The notes: generated from the sequence alone by a model not told the origin. A DNA stretch of 64,000 bases from Streptomyces sp. CCM_MD2014 (GCF_000772045.1 NZ_CP009754.1:1178001-1242000), one strand, 5' to 3'. Counted from the stretch's first letter, positions 25,142 to 35,135 are shown. Numbers and translations are program-made.

Positions 25142-26752
25142 GTGCCGGACGTACGACGGGTCGCGGGGCGTTACGAGCTGCTGGAGCAGTTCAACAACGG
25201 GGGCATGGGGGACGTCTGGCGCGGTTACGACGCCGTACTGGACCGGCCGGTCGCCGTGAAGCTGATCCGCCCGCAGGTCGTGACGTCACCGCACCTGGCG
25301 GAGGAGTTCGAGAAGCGGTTCCGTCGCGAGGCACGGGTCACCGCCCGGATCCAGCACCCGGGCGTACCGCAGGTGTACGACGCGGTGCTGGACGAGTCGT
25401 ACGAGCAGCTGTTCCTGGTGATGGAGCTGGTCGACGGCGTTCCGCTCACCGCGTACGTGCACCCGGACCACCCGCTTCCCGTCAGCTGGGCGGTGGCCGT
25501 GGCGGCGCAGGTGGCGACCGTCCTCTCGCACGCGCACGACGTGCCCGTCGTCCACCGTGACCTGAAGCCGGGCAACATCCTCGTCGCCCGGGACGGCACG
25601 GTGAAGGTGCTGGACTTCGGCATCGCGGCGATCCTCCAGACGGACGTCACCAAGCTGACCGCGACGGGCAGTCCGATCGGCACGCACCAGTACATGGCGC
25701 CGGAGCAGGTGCGCGGCGCGCGGGTCACGCCGCGCACCGACCTGTACGCCCTGGGGTGCGTGCTGCACGAACTGCTCTGCGGACGGACGTTGTTCAGCGG
25801 GGACAGCGAGTGGCAGCTGATGACCCAGCACGTCAACGCGACCCCGACCCCGCTGCGGCAACTGCGCGACGACGTACCGGCGGGTCTGGAGGAGCTCGTC
25901 CTGCACCTGCTCCTGAAGGCACCCGAGGCGCGTCCGGCGGACGTGCAGGAGGTGTACGAGCGGTTGCGGCCCTTCCTGCCGGGGCCTGGCGATGAGTCCG
26001 CGCCGGAGGAGGCAGGGCCCGCCGGGGCGCCCGACCCTACGGGGATCTTCCGTCGGCCGTACGCGCCCCGCTCGCGCACCGGTGCCGCGGGCGGCACGCG
26101 GGCCGCCGCCCCAGTCGTCGGCCCGGACGCACCGCCCGTCGTGCCCGCGGCCGAGCGGGAGGCGTTGCGGGAGCAGATCCGCGAGGTCCACGCGCACTAC
26201 GTGGCCCTGATGGAGGAGGAACGGTACGCACAGGCCGCCGACGTGGTCGGTGAGCTGATCGAGCCAGCCGCACGGTCCCTCGGCTCGGAGAACAGGGCGG
26301 TGCTGCGGCTGCGTTCGTGGCGGGCGCTCAGCCGGCAGTTGGCCGGCGACCATCGCGCCGCGCTGCCGGAGTTCGAGACGCTGGCCGACGCCTACGGGCG
26401 GGTGAGCGGACCGAGCAGCGAAGAGGCGTTGGAATGCCGGGCTCAGGCGGCCCGCTGCCGCGGCGAACTCGGCCAGGTGACCGAGGCACTGGCCGGGCTG
26501 AACGGCGTCCTCGAGACCGTCCGCGCCATCGACGGAGACGTCAGCGAGAACGCGGTGGAGCTGCGCCGCGACATCGGCATGCTGCTCCTCGCACAGCAAC
26601 GGGCTGCCGAGGCCTTCGACGTCCTGGAGCCGCTGCACGAGGACCTGTGCGTGGTGTTCGGGCCTCACGACGAACTGAGCGCCGAGGTGGCCGAGACCCT
26701 GGCGGTGATCCGCCTCGATCTCGACGGCGGCCCCTCCCCCTCGCCCTCCTGA
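25142..26752 (+). CDS. Soluble Ser/Thr protein kinase with C-terminal TPR-like region
   Basis: 536 residues, GTG start. Hanks-type kinase in residues 10-270: glycine loop FNNGGMGDVW, Lys40 in VAVKLI, catalytic HRDLKPGN (138-145), metal-binding DFG (158-160) and PEQ of the P+1 loop. A Pro/Ala-rich linker (275-330) leads to about 200 residues of helical repeats (QAADVVGELIEPAARSLG, then AQAARCRGELGQVTEAL). There is no transmembrane helix or PASTA domain, unlike PknB. It converges on the caspase-WD40 gene. Kinases with TPR tails are frequent partners of caspase/STAND conflict proteins, so a signalling role in that module is plausible but unproven. Confidence 0.92.
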   Translation: MPDVRRVAGRYELLEQFNNGGMGDVWRGYDAVLDRPVAVKLIRPQVVTSPHLAEEFEKRFRREARVTARIQHPGVPQVYDAVLDESYEQLFLVMELVDGVPLTAYVHPDHPLPVSWAVAVAAQVATVLSHAHDVPVVHRDLKPGNILVARDGTVKVLDFGIAAILQTDVTKLTATGSPIGTHQYMAPEQVRGARVTPRTDLYALGCVLHELLCGRTLFSGDSEWQLMTQHVNATPTPLRQLRDDVPAGLEELVLHLLLKAPEARPADVQEVYERLRPFLPGPGDESAPEEAGPAGAPDPTGIFRRPYAPRSRTGAAGGTRAAAPVVGPDAPPVVPAAEREALREQIREVHAHYVALMEEERYAQAADVVGELIEPAARSLGSENRAVLRLRSWRALSRQLAGDHRAALPEFETLADAYGRVSGPSSEEALECRAQAARCRGELGQVTEALAGLNGVLETVRAIDGDVSENAVELRRDIGMLLLAQQRAAEAFDVLEPLHEDLCVVFGPHDELSAEVAETLAVIRLDLDGGPSPSPS

Positions 26753-26807
26753 GACAGCGGCTCCGCGTGACGGGTGTGGGGCGTGCCGGAGGCCATGAGG
26801 CTGGGCG

Positions 26808-26824
26808 GTCGGCCGACTGCCGAC
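26808..26824. terminator. Short hairpin between convergent kinase and caspase genes
   Basis: GTCGGC and GCCGAC arms flank a 5-nt loop just before the caspase-gene stop. It is placed between two convergent stops but only 6 bp long, so it is a weak terminator candidate. Confidence 0.3.
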
Positions 26825-26831
26825 AGTGACC

Positions 26832-29800
26832 TCATCCCGTCAGCACGGCGCCCAGGCCGGTAAGCCGCAGGACGAACCAGTGCTCGCGCACCAGGACGTG
26901 CACGCGGTCGGGGGCGGAGGTCGTCAGGTCGTCGGGCGACCCCGGCAGCGGAATGGTGATCGGTGCGCGGCCGGGCCGGGTCGGGTTCCACACACGCAGG
27001 GTGTCGTCCGAACACGTGGCCACGACGAGGTCCTGGTCGGCACGGGCCAGCCGAGCCAGGTGGGTGAGCGGCGTGCCGTCGTGGTTCAGTTCGTGGACGG
27101 CGTTCTTGCCGTCGTCGCCTTGCAGGTCCCAGATCTCCAGCGCGGTCCGGAAGTCGTCCGGGTCCTGTACCGGCACCGCCAACTGCCAGTGCCCGGAGGG
27201 TGTGCTCACCGCCGCGGGAGGCAGGCCCGGTACCGTCGGGCGGCTGGTCTTGCCCACGCCGTCCGCCCAGTCGGCGGACGAACCGTGCAGCAGGATCAGT
27301 CCGTCGTCGGTCATCGCCGCCAGGAGCGCCTTGGCCTGTGGTCGGACACACGGCACCGCGGTCATGGCCGGCCCCTTCCCCAACGCGTCGAGGAGGTGAG
27401 TCCGGTCGCCCGGCAGCCACAGCAGCGCCTTCGGCGCGGACTTGTCGTAGTTCACGACAAGCGCCGTCATCCAGCCGGGTGCCGTGGCGGTCCGCAACGA
27501 GGCCACGTGCCCGTCGAGTCGGCGCAAGGCCTCCACGGTGTCGCCCGAGGTGATCTCCTCCCGGGTCCCGGCATCGACGAGGTGCAGCCGCCGACGTTCG
27601 TGCTCCACCACGACGACGACAGGCCGGCCGTCCGGCAGTACCAACGGAGCGACGTGGTCGACCAGCCGATGGGGCGGCCACAGCCCGGCCCTTTCCCGCC
27701 CCCTCGTGTCGGCGAGCCACGCCCCGCCCGTGGCGCCCGCGACCGCCAGGCCCCAGGGCAGGCCGTCGGGTTGCTGCGCGAAGGCAGCGACACGGCGTGC
27801 CCGCCTGCTGTCGTAGTCCGGTTGCGTGGGAGATCCACCGCTGTCGGAGGTCCACAGGCGCACCGCGCCGTCCCACCCTGCGGAGGCGAACAGGTCGGGG
27901 CCCCGGCCGGGCCGCACCGGGGTGAGCGTGTACGACCCGCCGACGTACGGGGAGTCGCGCCGCCCGCCCGACGACTGCCCTTCCAGGTCCACGGGCACGA
28001 CCTGAGTCCCGGAAGCGCCCCGGGAGCCCGGCTCCTCGGGCAGGGCGGACATACGGTTCGTGAGCAGGCGCCGTACGGAGCCGGTGTGGGGGTCGAGGAC
28101 CGTGATCCGCGATCCCCCACCGGCCACCGCGAGGAGGGTGCGGCCGTCCGGCCCGGTGAACGGCGACAGGGCCCGGACTCCACGCACCTTGCCGGGAAGC
28201 ACGTGACGGAGGGCGAGCCGCTCCACGTCCCACAGCCGCACCGTGCCGTCGTCCCCGCCGGAAGCGGCGAACGTCCCCTCGTCCGAGGTGCCCAGGGACG
28301 CGAGCGCGTAGACGGTGCCGGTGTGCCCGCGCAGCACACCGGCGGCCTCCGGCCCCTGCTGCCTGCCCAGGTCCCAGCGGCGGACGGAGCAGTCGGCGCC
28401 GGCCGACAGCAGGTACCGGCGTCCGTCGGCGAGCGGTACCGCGGCCACGGCGGTCACTCGTCCCACGTGTCCCGTCAGCACGGTCGAACTCCAGTCGTCC
28501 GTGCGCCACAGCCGTACGGACCGGTCTTCGCCCGCGGAGACCAGCACGGTGTCAGGCCCGTCGTCGAACGCGGTGAGGCACAGCACCGTGTCGGCGTGGC
28601 CGCTCAGCACGAAGGGGGTCCCGCCGCCGTCCACGTCCCACACGTACAGGTCGCGTCCGGCCGCGGCGACGAGGAGCGATCGTCCGTCGGAACCGGTGAG
28701 GCCGGTCAGTGCCGTCACGGTCTCCGTTGGACCGGTCAGCACCATCCTCGTCTCGCCCGTGTCCGGTTCCCACAGCCGTACCGTCCCGTCCCCGCCGGCC
28801 GAGGCGACCACGGCCCGCCCGTCAGCGGTGGGGAGCGCCTGGAGGGCCAGCACCGGTCCCGCGTGCCCGTGCAGCACCACGCTGAAGTCGTCGGGGGGCG
28901 TGGAGGCGCCCTCCAGCATCGCCTGCACGGGGGTGTGACCCCGTAACCAGCCGATGAGGGCGGGCTCCTCGAACGTGGCTGTCATCAGCAGCACGCGCAG
29001 CCGGCCTCGCGGTGACAGCGGATGGAGACGGTGCGCGGCCCGGAGATACAGCCTGGCCACGGGCAGGGTGAACCGTTCGGGCAGAACTCGGACGGCCGCG
29101 GCCAGGCGCGTGGGATCGGCACAGACGAGGAAGCCGGGATCCCGCATCACCTCTGGCAGTCGGCGCGCCGCGAGCGCGTGTGCCGGGAGGTGTCTGCGCA
29201 GGTAGGGGTGGGCGGACTCCCAGACGGCCGGCCCGCGTCCGGGAAGCGTGGCCAGCAGGGCACGGGTGATCCTGGCGTGCGCGTCCCAGGGTGAGGTGCG
29301 GCGGACGTGGTCGATGAGCGCCTGATGATGGAGGCGGTATACGGTCTGGCCGGATTCTCCGGACTCCACCACGTGGAACCCGGCGTGTTCCAGCACCCAG
29401 GCGATGTCCCCGTCCCCGTAGCGCGCGCTCCGGTCGGACAGTGCTTCGGCGACTTTCGGCCACAGATCCCGGCGGGGCATCCCGGCGCCCTCCGCCCAGG
29501 CGAGGGGGCGAAGGAGGTCACGCAGTCGTTCCGGGTCCGGAGAGCGCTCGAACTCCTCGTCCAGGACGGCTGTCAGATTGCCGGCCAACAGCCGGTTGAG
29601 GTCCGGGCTTTCGTCCGGACCCGTGCGGGCCAGCACGCGCAGCAGGGCGCCGGTGGCGACCCGTGCGTAGAGGAAGATCCCGCCGCTGGCGTCGGCGATC
29701 CGCTGTGCCCATGCGGCGGCGAGTTCCTCCCGACCGCGGAGCGGGGAGTGCTCGGCGCCCAGCAGGCGCCGCCGTGCGTACGCGGCGAGGTCGGCGCGGG

Positions 29801-31211
29801 TCTCCGGCTCGTCGTCGAGTACGACCGTCTCGTCGGGTGCGAGTGCCTGCAACAGCGGGCCGGCGCCCGCCGTGACCGCCTTGCCGCCCGCTCGGTACGG
29901 ACGCGTGCCGACCAGGACGCGTACGCCGGGGAGGTCCGCGAGCGGGCGCAGCAGGTCGGCGGCGATCGGGACCGCCTCGGCCGGTTTCGCCTCGTCGAGC
30001 CCGTCGAGGACGACCGTCACCCGTCGGCCGAGTTCACCGACCTGCCGCACCACCTGCACGGCCGGCAGCCAACCGTTCCCGTGCCTGGGCAGGTCCAAGG
30101 CGTCGGCGACGGCGCGCAAACAGTCGTCCAGGGTCTTGTTCCGGCAGGACAGCGCCAGATCGACGGAGCCCAGCGGCGGGAGTGCCGAGGTGGGCGTGTC
30201 GTGGAGCGCGCCTTCCTCCTCGGCGGCGGCGCGCAACGCGGGCACCGACAGTGTGGCGATCCGGCCGAGCAGCGCGGACTTGCCCGTGCCGGGCGATCCG
30301 GTGATCGCGAACAGACCGCGCTCGGCGTCCTCCAGGTAGGCGATGACGCGCCGCAGCAGCTGCTCACGGCCGCAGAAGTACCAGCCGGTTTCCCCCACTT
30401 CGATGCCTCGGGCGGAGAGCACGAGGTGCTGGTCCACGTCGGCCGAGCGCAGTCGGCGCAGGCGTTTGGTCTCCACGTCCTCGTCGGGGACGATCGCCGA
30501 CGGGTGCAGAGGATTGCGCAGTACGGGGACGGGTGCGCCCAGCGCGCGGAACGTCGTCGCGGCGTCGTGGACCGACAGGACCCCGGTGATCGCGTCGGCG
30601 AGTTCGTCGGAGCGGATGGTCTCGTCGTGTTCCGTCCAGCGCCGGTCCTCCGGCCCGTGTCGTACGACGTGCTCCAGTGTCTCCGCGAACAGCCCGTCCT
30701 CGGCGGTGTCGTAGCCGCGGGCCGACGCGATCACCGCGAAGCGCCGCTCCGGTCCGGCGGCGGTGGTGCGGTCCAGTACTTCGCAGATCTCCGCCGCGAC
30801 CCTCGAAGCAGCGGTTCCGCCGGCACAGCAGTCGAGGAGGATCAGGACCTCGTGGAACTCCCGGTGGGCCAGGAAACGGGCCAGGGCCCTCGCGGTGATC
30901 GCGGTCAGCTCGTCCAGGCGCGCACCCGGGGAGTCGGCGGCGACCAGGAAGTACTCACCCGCGTCGACGCAGCCGTGTCCCGTCCAGTACAGAACCAGCC
31001 GTGAGCCGCCGGCGTCCCAGGCGCGCAACCGCTGGGTGATGGTGGCGAAGTCGCCGCCGACCGCGAGATCCGGCAGCTCGTGACCGTAGCCGAGGCCGCG
31101 GAACAGCCGGTAGAGGCGTTCCACACTGGATGGCACATGGCTCAGCCTCGGCCAGCTCGTGTCCTGATAGTCACCGATGCCGACCAGGACGAAACGGCCG
31201 TCGTCCGTCAT
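26832..31211 (-). CDS. Caspase-like peptidase / STAND NTPase / WD40 repeat protein
   Basis: 1459 residues in three parts. Residues 1-230 are a C14 caspase fold with the His in LYWTGHG (His79) and the Cys in LLDCCAGG (Cys129 by alignment with DxCHSG). Residues 270-700 are a STAND-type NTPase: Walker A AITGSPGTGKSALL (about 303-314) and Walker B TVVLDGLDEAKP (about 399-410), then winged-helix and helical segments. From about 750 to the end come a dozen or so WD40 blades (GHAGPVLAL, then GGDGTVRLWEPDTGE and similar). Such proteins sense a trigger through the repeats and activate the protease. The trigger and target are unknown. Flanked by a kinase and a divergent lipase. Confidence 0.93.
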   Translation of the reverse strand: MTDDGRFVLVGIGDYQDTSWPRLSHVPSSVERLYRLFRGLGYGHELPDLAVGGDFATITQRLRAWDAGGSRLVLYWTGHGCVDAGEYFLVAADSPGARLDELTAITARALARFLAHREFHEVLILLDCCAGGTAASRVAAEICEVLDRTTAAGPERRFAVIASARGYDTAEDGLFAETLEHVVRHGPEDRRWTEHDETIRSDELADAITGVLSVHDAATTFRALGAPVPVLRNPLHPSAIVPDEDVETKRLRRLRSADVDQHLVLSARGIEVGETGWYFCGREQLLRRVIAYLEDAERGLFAITGSPGTGKSALLGRIATLSVPALRAAAEEEGALHDTPTSALPPLGSVDLALSCRNKTLDDCLRAVADALDLPRHGNGWLPAVQVVRQVGELGRRVTVVLDGLDEAKPAEAVPIAADLLRPLADLPGVRVLVGTRPYRAGGKAVTAGAGPLLQALAPDETVVLDDEPETRADLAAYARRRLLGAEHSPLRGREELAAAWAQRIADASGGIFLYARVATGALLRVLARTGPDESPDLNRLLAGNLTAVLDEEFERSPDPERLRDLLRPLAWAEGAGMPRRDLWPKVAEALSDRSARYGDGDIAWVLEHAGFHVVESGESGQTVYRLHHQALIDHVRRTSPWDAHARITRALLATLPGRGPAVWESAHPYLRRHLPAHALAARRLPEVMRDPGFLVCADPTRLAAAVRVLPERFTLPVARLYLRAAHRLHPLSPRGRLRVLLMTATFEEPALIGWLRGHTPVQAMLEGASTPPDDFSVVLHGHAGPVLALQALPTADGRAVVASAGGDGTVRLWEPDTGETRMVLTGPTETVTALTGLTGSDGRSLLVAAAGRDLYVWDVDGGGTPFVLSGHADTVLCLTAFDDGPDTVLVSAGEDRSVRLWRTDDWSSTVLTGHVGRVTAVAAVPLADGRRYLLSAGADCSVRRWDLGRQQGPEAAGVLRGHTGTVYALASLGTSDEGTFAASGGDDGTVRLWDVERLALRHVLPGKVRGVRALSPFTGPDGRTLLAVAGGGSRITVLDPHTGSVRRLLTNRMSALPEEPGSRGASGTQVVPVDLEGQSSGGRRDSPYVGGSYTLTPVRPGRGPDLFASAGWDGAVRLWTSDSGGSPTQPDYDSRRARRVAAFAQQPDGLPWGLAVAGATGGAWLADTRGRERAGLWPPHRLVDHVAPLVLPDGRPVVVVVEHERRRLHLVDAGTREEITSGDTVEALRRLDGHVASLRTATAPGWMTALVVNYDKSAPKALLWLPGDRTHLLDALGKGPAMTAVPCVRPQAKALLAAMTDDGLILLHGSSADWADGVGKTSRPTVPGLPPAAVSTPSGHWQLAVPVQDPDDFRTALEIWDLQGDDGKNAVHELNHDGTPLTHLARLARADQDLVVATCSDDTLRVWNPTRPGRAPITIPLPGSPDDLTTSAPDRVHVLVREHWFVLRLTGLGAVLTG

Positions 31212-31367
31212 TCACGCCACCGCACTTGCCGCTCCCCGTCGCTGTCCCCCTGGTTCCCGACGGCGTCCGTGCGCCGCTGAACGGGGCGGACCCGTGGGCG
31301 CGGTCGTAGCATGGGCCTGCCGTCGGCCAGCCGCATGGTAAGGCCGAATGAACAGCGGGGGGAATCG

Positions 31368-32723
31368 GTGCCGACACTTCCGGTGACGGACCTGGTCGTG
31401 GTCCTGCCCGGCATCATGGGCAGTGTCCTGGCCAAGGACGGGCGCGAGGTGTGGAACCACACGCTCGCGGTGGCCGGACGGCACGCGCTGAGCCGGTTGG
31501 ACGAGGTGCGGGCACTGACCCTGCCGCGCGACATCGGGGACGCCGACCCCGAGGACGGGGTCGAGGCGGTGGGGCTGCTCAAAGGGCTGCACATCCTGCC
31601 GGGTGTCTCCGCGATCGACGGCTACGGCACGCTCCTGGCCTTCCTGGAAAGGCGGTTGCGCGTGTCCGAGCGGGACGGCAACCTCCTGCCCTTTCCCTAC
31701 GACTGGCGGCTCTCGGTCCGGCTGAACGCGCGCAGACTCGCCGCCGACGTGGAACCGGCACTCGCCGCGTGGCGCGAGCGTATCGGCGACCCGACTGCGC
31801 GAGCCGTCTTCGTCGCTCACTCGATGGGGGGTCTGGTGGCCCGCTACTACCTGGATGTCCTCGGCGGCAGCCGGCACGCCCGCGGTCTCGTCACCATCGG
31901 CACCCCCTACCGCGGTTCGGTGAACGCACTCACCTCGCTCCACGGGGGTGTGGCACCGCGTCTGGGCCGGCTCTCCGAGCCGTTCACCGGGCTGGCACGT
32001 TCCCTGCCGTCGCTGCACCAGCTGTTGCCGACCTGGCGGTGCCTGGTCGGCGCGGACGGTACGCGATCCGCCTTGGACGGCGTCCACGTCGACGGCGTGG
32101 ACGGGTACCTGGCCGTCGACGCGCTGCGGTTCCACAAGGAGCTGGACCGTGCCGGCGGTGACGGCTACGCGCTGCACGTCTTCGGGGGCTGTCGTCAGCC
32201 CACGCGCCAGTCCGCGCGGCTCGGCGACGGTCACCTCGACGGCTTGCGGGACGTGGACGGCACCGACCATTTCGGTGACGGCACGGTCCCCCGGTTCTCC
32301 TGCTTCCCGGCCCAGTCGCCCGACGACTCAGCCGTACGCTTCTTCGCCCAGAAACACGGGGCGCTGCAGAACGAACGGGCACTGCTCAACCAGGTGGAAG
32401 CCCTGCTCACCGCGCGCGATCCGCGCGAATTTCTCGGCGGTGGGGTGGAGTTGACGGTCGACGTGCCCGAGGTCGTCGACGGGCCGGACTGTCCCGTGGA
32501 GGTGACTGCCGACGACGACCGGCTGCTGCTGTCCGTCGCGGCCGAGGACGTCGAGACGGGCCGGACCGGCGCACGCAAGACCCTGCGCAACCATGGGGAC
32601 GGCCGCTACAGCACCCGTCTCGAACTACCCGCCCCCGGAACCTGGCGGGTGGGCGTGGGAGACCCGGTGAACAGCGGACGGGTGCACGACGTGAGCAGCG
32701 TGGTGCTGGCAATCCAGCCATGA
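31368..32723 (+). CDS. LCAT-like alpha/beta-hydrolase (putative lipase/acyltransferase)
   Basis: 451 residues from the GTG at 31368, preceded by GCGGGGGGAA; an earlier start in the same frame adds 19 unlikely residues. An LCAT/PLA-type pattern is seen: VVLPGIMGSVL near the N-terminus (oxyanion region), FPYDWRLS at about 109-116, nucleophile elbow VAHSMGGL with Ser152, then GTPYRGS and DHFGDGTVPR (charge-relay region). The last ~100 residues are a beta-rich appendage. There is no signal peptide, so it acts in the cytoplasm or on the inner membrane face. It is divergent from the caspase gene, which makes membrane-lipid attack during a suicide response a reasonable hypothesis. Confidence 0.82.
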   Translation: MPTLPVTDLVVVLPGIMGSVLAKDGREVWNHTLAVAGRHALSRLDEVRALTLPRDIGDADPEDGVEAVGLLKGLHILPGVSAIDGYGTLLAFLERRLRVSERDGNLLPFPYDWRLSVRLNARRLAADVEPALAAWRERIGDPTARAVFVAHSMGGLVARYYLDVLGGSRHARGLVTIGTPYRGSVNALTSLHGGVAPRLGRLSEPFTGLARSLPSLHQLLPTWRCLVGADGTRSALDGVHVDGVDGYLAVDALRFHKELDRAGGDGYALHVFGGCRQPTRQSARLGDGHLDGLRDVDGTDHFGDGTVPRFSCFPAQSPDDSAVRFFAQKHGALQNERALLNQVEALLTARDPREFLGGGVELTVDVPEVVDGPDCPVEVTADDDRLLLSVAAEDVETGRTGARKTLRNHGDGRYSTRLELPAPGTWRVGVGDPVNSGRVHDVSSVVLAIQP

Positions 32724-32754
32724 CATGTGCCAACGGGGTCCGATTTTCCTTCAC

Positions 32755-32760
32755 TAGGAT
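32755..32760 (+). promoter_or_regulatory. Possible -10 element giving a leaderless helicase transcript
   Basis: TAGGAT ends 6 nt before the ATG at 32767, so a start point at the usual 6-7 nt would coincide with the start codon. No ribosome site is seen before this ATG, which agrees with leaderless translation. No good -35 is visible. Confidence 0.35.
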
Positions 32761-32766
32761 TCACCC

Positions 32767-34932
32767 ATGCCGCAGCTCGCCTTCGACATCGGTTTCTTCG
32801 CCGAGCTTCCCAAGCTCCAGCCCCCGGTCAGGAAGGGCGTCCTCGACGCCTGGGAGAAGTTCAACCGGCTCAGTCTCGATCAGCTCTTCAAGGATCAGGG
32901 GCTGAAGCTGGAGAGCCTCGTGAAGGCGAAGGACAAGCAGATCCGGACGATCCGCATCGACCAGTTCTGGCGCGGTGTGGTGCTCGCGCCGCCCACCGGG
33001 GACACCTTCGTCCTGCTGCGGGTGATGCAGCACGACAAGGCCATCGCCTGGGCGATGAAGCAGAAGTCCAGCATCAACGAGGTGACGCGGGCCGTCGAGA
33101 TCAGGGACGCGGCGACCCTCGACGAGATCACACCCGCCTACGAACGGGTCGCGGACCACTCGTCGAAGGTACGGCTCTTCGCGAAGTTCTCCGACGGGGA
33201 CCTCAAAGCCCTGGGCATCGACGACGAGACGCTTCGGCAGGCGCGGTCGCTCGTCGACCAGGAACAGCTGGACGTCTTCGCTCCCCTGCTGCCGCAGGAC
33301 CAGCGGGAGGTGCTGCAGTACCTCGCCTCGGGCTGCACGGTGGAGGAGGTCTGGCAGGACATCGTGGCGCCGGCGCTTCAGGCGTCCACGAAGCCGGTGG
33401 ACACGGGGGACTACGAGACCGCGATCCAGCACACCCGGGCACGGATCGCGCTGGTGACGGCTCCCGAGGAGCTGCGGGACATCCTGGAGAAGCCCTTCGC
33501 CGCTTGGCGGGTCTTCTTGCACCCTTCGCAGCGGAAGGTGGCCTACCGGGCCTCCTACTCCGGCCCCGCTCAGGTCACGGGCGGGCCGGGCACGGGCAAG
33601 ACCGTGGTCGCACTGCACCGGGTCAAGCATCTGCTCGGGTATCTGCGGGACGGCGACCGAATCCTGCTCACCACGTACACCAACGCGCTCGTCAACGCGC
33701 TCCGTTCGGGTCTGGAGTCCCTGGTGGAGGATCCGGAGCTGCGCGAGCGGGTCGACATCTCGACCGTGGACGGCTTCGCGGGCCGGGTCGTCGCGGAGGC
33801 TCCGGGCGCGGTGACGCTGCGGCCGCTGATGAGCAACGAGGAGGTCAGCCGCTGGGGCAAGGCCGCCAAGGCGACGGGCTTCACGGGCAGCGCGCAGTTC
33901 CTGGCGCAGGAGTACCGGCATGTCGTCCTGGCCCAGGGCATCGGCAGCCTGGCCGAGTATGAGGCGGCTGACCGGCGGGGCCGGGGCAGCAGGCTGACGG
34001 CGGCCGAACGGCCGCTGGTGTGGGAGACGGTGGAACGGTTCACGGCCGGTCTCGCGGCGGACGGGTGCCGGACCTGGCTGCAGACGTGCGTGGAGGCGGC
34101 GGGGCTGTTGGAGGCAAAGGGGCCGCCGTACCGGCATGTGGTGGTGGACGAGGCGCAGGACCTGCATCCGGCGCAGTGGCGGCTGCTGCGCGCGGCCGTT
34201 CCGGCCCGCCCTGACGACTTGTTCATCGCGGGCGACCCGCATCAGCGCATCTACGACTCGAAGGTCTCGCTCAAGTCCCTCGGCATCAGAGTGACGGGGC
34301 GGTCGGTGAAGCTGCGGAAGAACTACCGCAGTACGCAGGAGATCCTGCGCTGGTCCACGGCCCTGCTGATCGGCCGGCCGATCGCCCAGCTCGAGGACGA
34401 GGGCCGCAACGAGACCCTGCTCGGCTACCGCTCCGCTCTCCACGGCGACGGGCCCGCCGTACGGGGCGCGGTGAGTGAAGAGGCCGAACTGGACGCTCTG
34501 GTCGACCAGGTGCGGGCGTGGATGGACGCGGGCGTGGGTGCCGGGGAGATCGGGGTGAGCGCCCGGTTCAACAAGACGTGCGCGAAGGCCGTGGCGCACC
34601 TGAAGGACGCGGGTGTCCCCGCAGTGTCCTTGCGCAACGCTTCGGGCGACTCCGCAGCGGGCGAGGGGGCGGCTGTGCGGGTCGGAACCATGCACTCGTT
34701 CAAGGGGCTGGAGTTCCGCTGCGTCGCGGTCGTCGGTGTCAACGACGAGGCGCTGCCGTTCGCGAAGGCGGTCACGCCACCCGACGTGGACCCCAAGCAG
34801 CACGAGACGGACATGATGTCCGAGCGCTGCCTGCTGTTCGTGGCCTGCACGCGTGCGCGGGACAGTCTCTCCGTTTCCTGGTCAGGTGCGCCGAGCCCCT
34901 TCCTGACCGAAGCCGGCATCACCACCCTCTGA
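32767..34932 (+). CDS. UvrD-type superfamily-1 helicase with N-terminal RelE-like domain
   Basis: 721 residues. Residues 1-110 have a RelE/ParE-like pattern (helical start, then basic IRTIRIDQFWRGVVL, then DTFVLLRVMQHDKAIAWA). The helicase core starts near 265 with Walker A TGGPGTGKTVVALHRV (about 270-285), followed by TYTNALVNALR, DEAQDLHPAQW (about 461), a Q-x-I-Y motif in GDPHQRIYD, KNYRST, MHSFKGLEF and VACTRARD. This is the UvrD/Rep set used in DNA unwinding. An OLD-family nuclease gene follows, giving the two enzyme types of Gabija (GajB and GajA), though gene order is reversed and the helicase is longer. The RelE-like call is tentative. Confidence 0.88.
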   Translation: MPQLAFDIGFFAELPKLQPPVRKGVLDAWEKFNRLSLDQLFKDQGLKLESLVKAKDKQIRTIRIDQFWRGVVLAPPTGDTFVLLRVMQHDKAIAWAMKQKSSINEVTRAVEIRDAATLDEITPAYERVADHSSKVRLFAKFSDGDLKALGIDDETLRQARSLVDQEQLDVFAPLLPQDQREVLQYLASGCTVEEVWQDIVAPALQASTKPVDTGDYETAIQHTRARIALVTAPEELRDILEKPFAAWRVFLHPSQRKVAYRASYSGPAQVTGGPGTGKTVVALHRVKHLLGYLRDGDRILLTTYTNALVNALRSGLESLVEDPELRERVDISTVDGFAGRVVAEAPGAVTLRPLMSNEEVSRWGKAAKATGFTGSAQFLAQEYRHVVLAQGIGSLAEYEAADRRGRGSRLTAAERPLVWETVERFTAGLAADGCRTWLQTCVEAAGLLEAKGPPYRHVVVDEAQDLHPAQWRLLRAAVPARPDDLFIAGDPHQRIYDSKVSLKSLGIRVTGRSVKLRKNYRSTQEILRWSTALLIGRPIAQLEDEGRNETLLGYRSALHGDGPAVRGAVSEEAELDALVDQVRAWMDAGVGAGEIGVSARFNKTCAKAVAHLKDAGVPAVSLRNASGDSAAGEGAAVRVGTMHSFKGLEFRCVAVVGVNDEALPFAKAVTPPDVDPKQHETDMMSERCLLFVACTRARDSLSVSWSGAPSPFLTEAGITTL

Positions 34933-35135
34933 CCTTCGAACCTCGGAGCATCCACCTGGAACCACTGCACGGCCACGATTAATTGATTGACACCGCTTTC
35001 ACCGGCATGGTTGAGTACTCACGCTTCCGGTGGTGCCTGGGGGGACATCGCCGGAGGCACCTGACCCGCATGCCCGGAGGTCGGTCGGCGCCTCGCCGCC
35101 TCGGTTGCTCCGCATCGTCACACTTCAGGATGACC

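Noticed and set aside
35012..35021. TGAGTACTCA palindrome before the OLD gene as an operator
   Set aside because: Ten-base palindromes occur by chance at this scale, and no regulator gene is adjacent.
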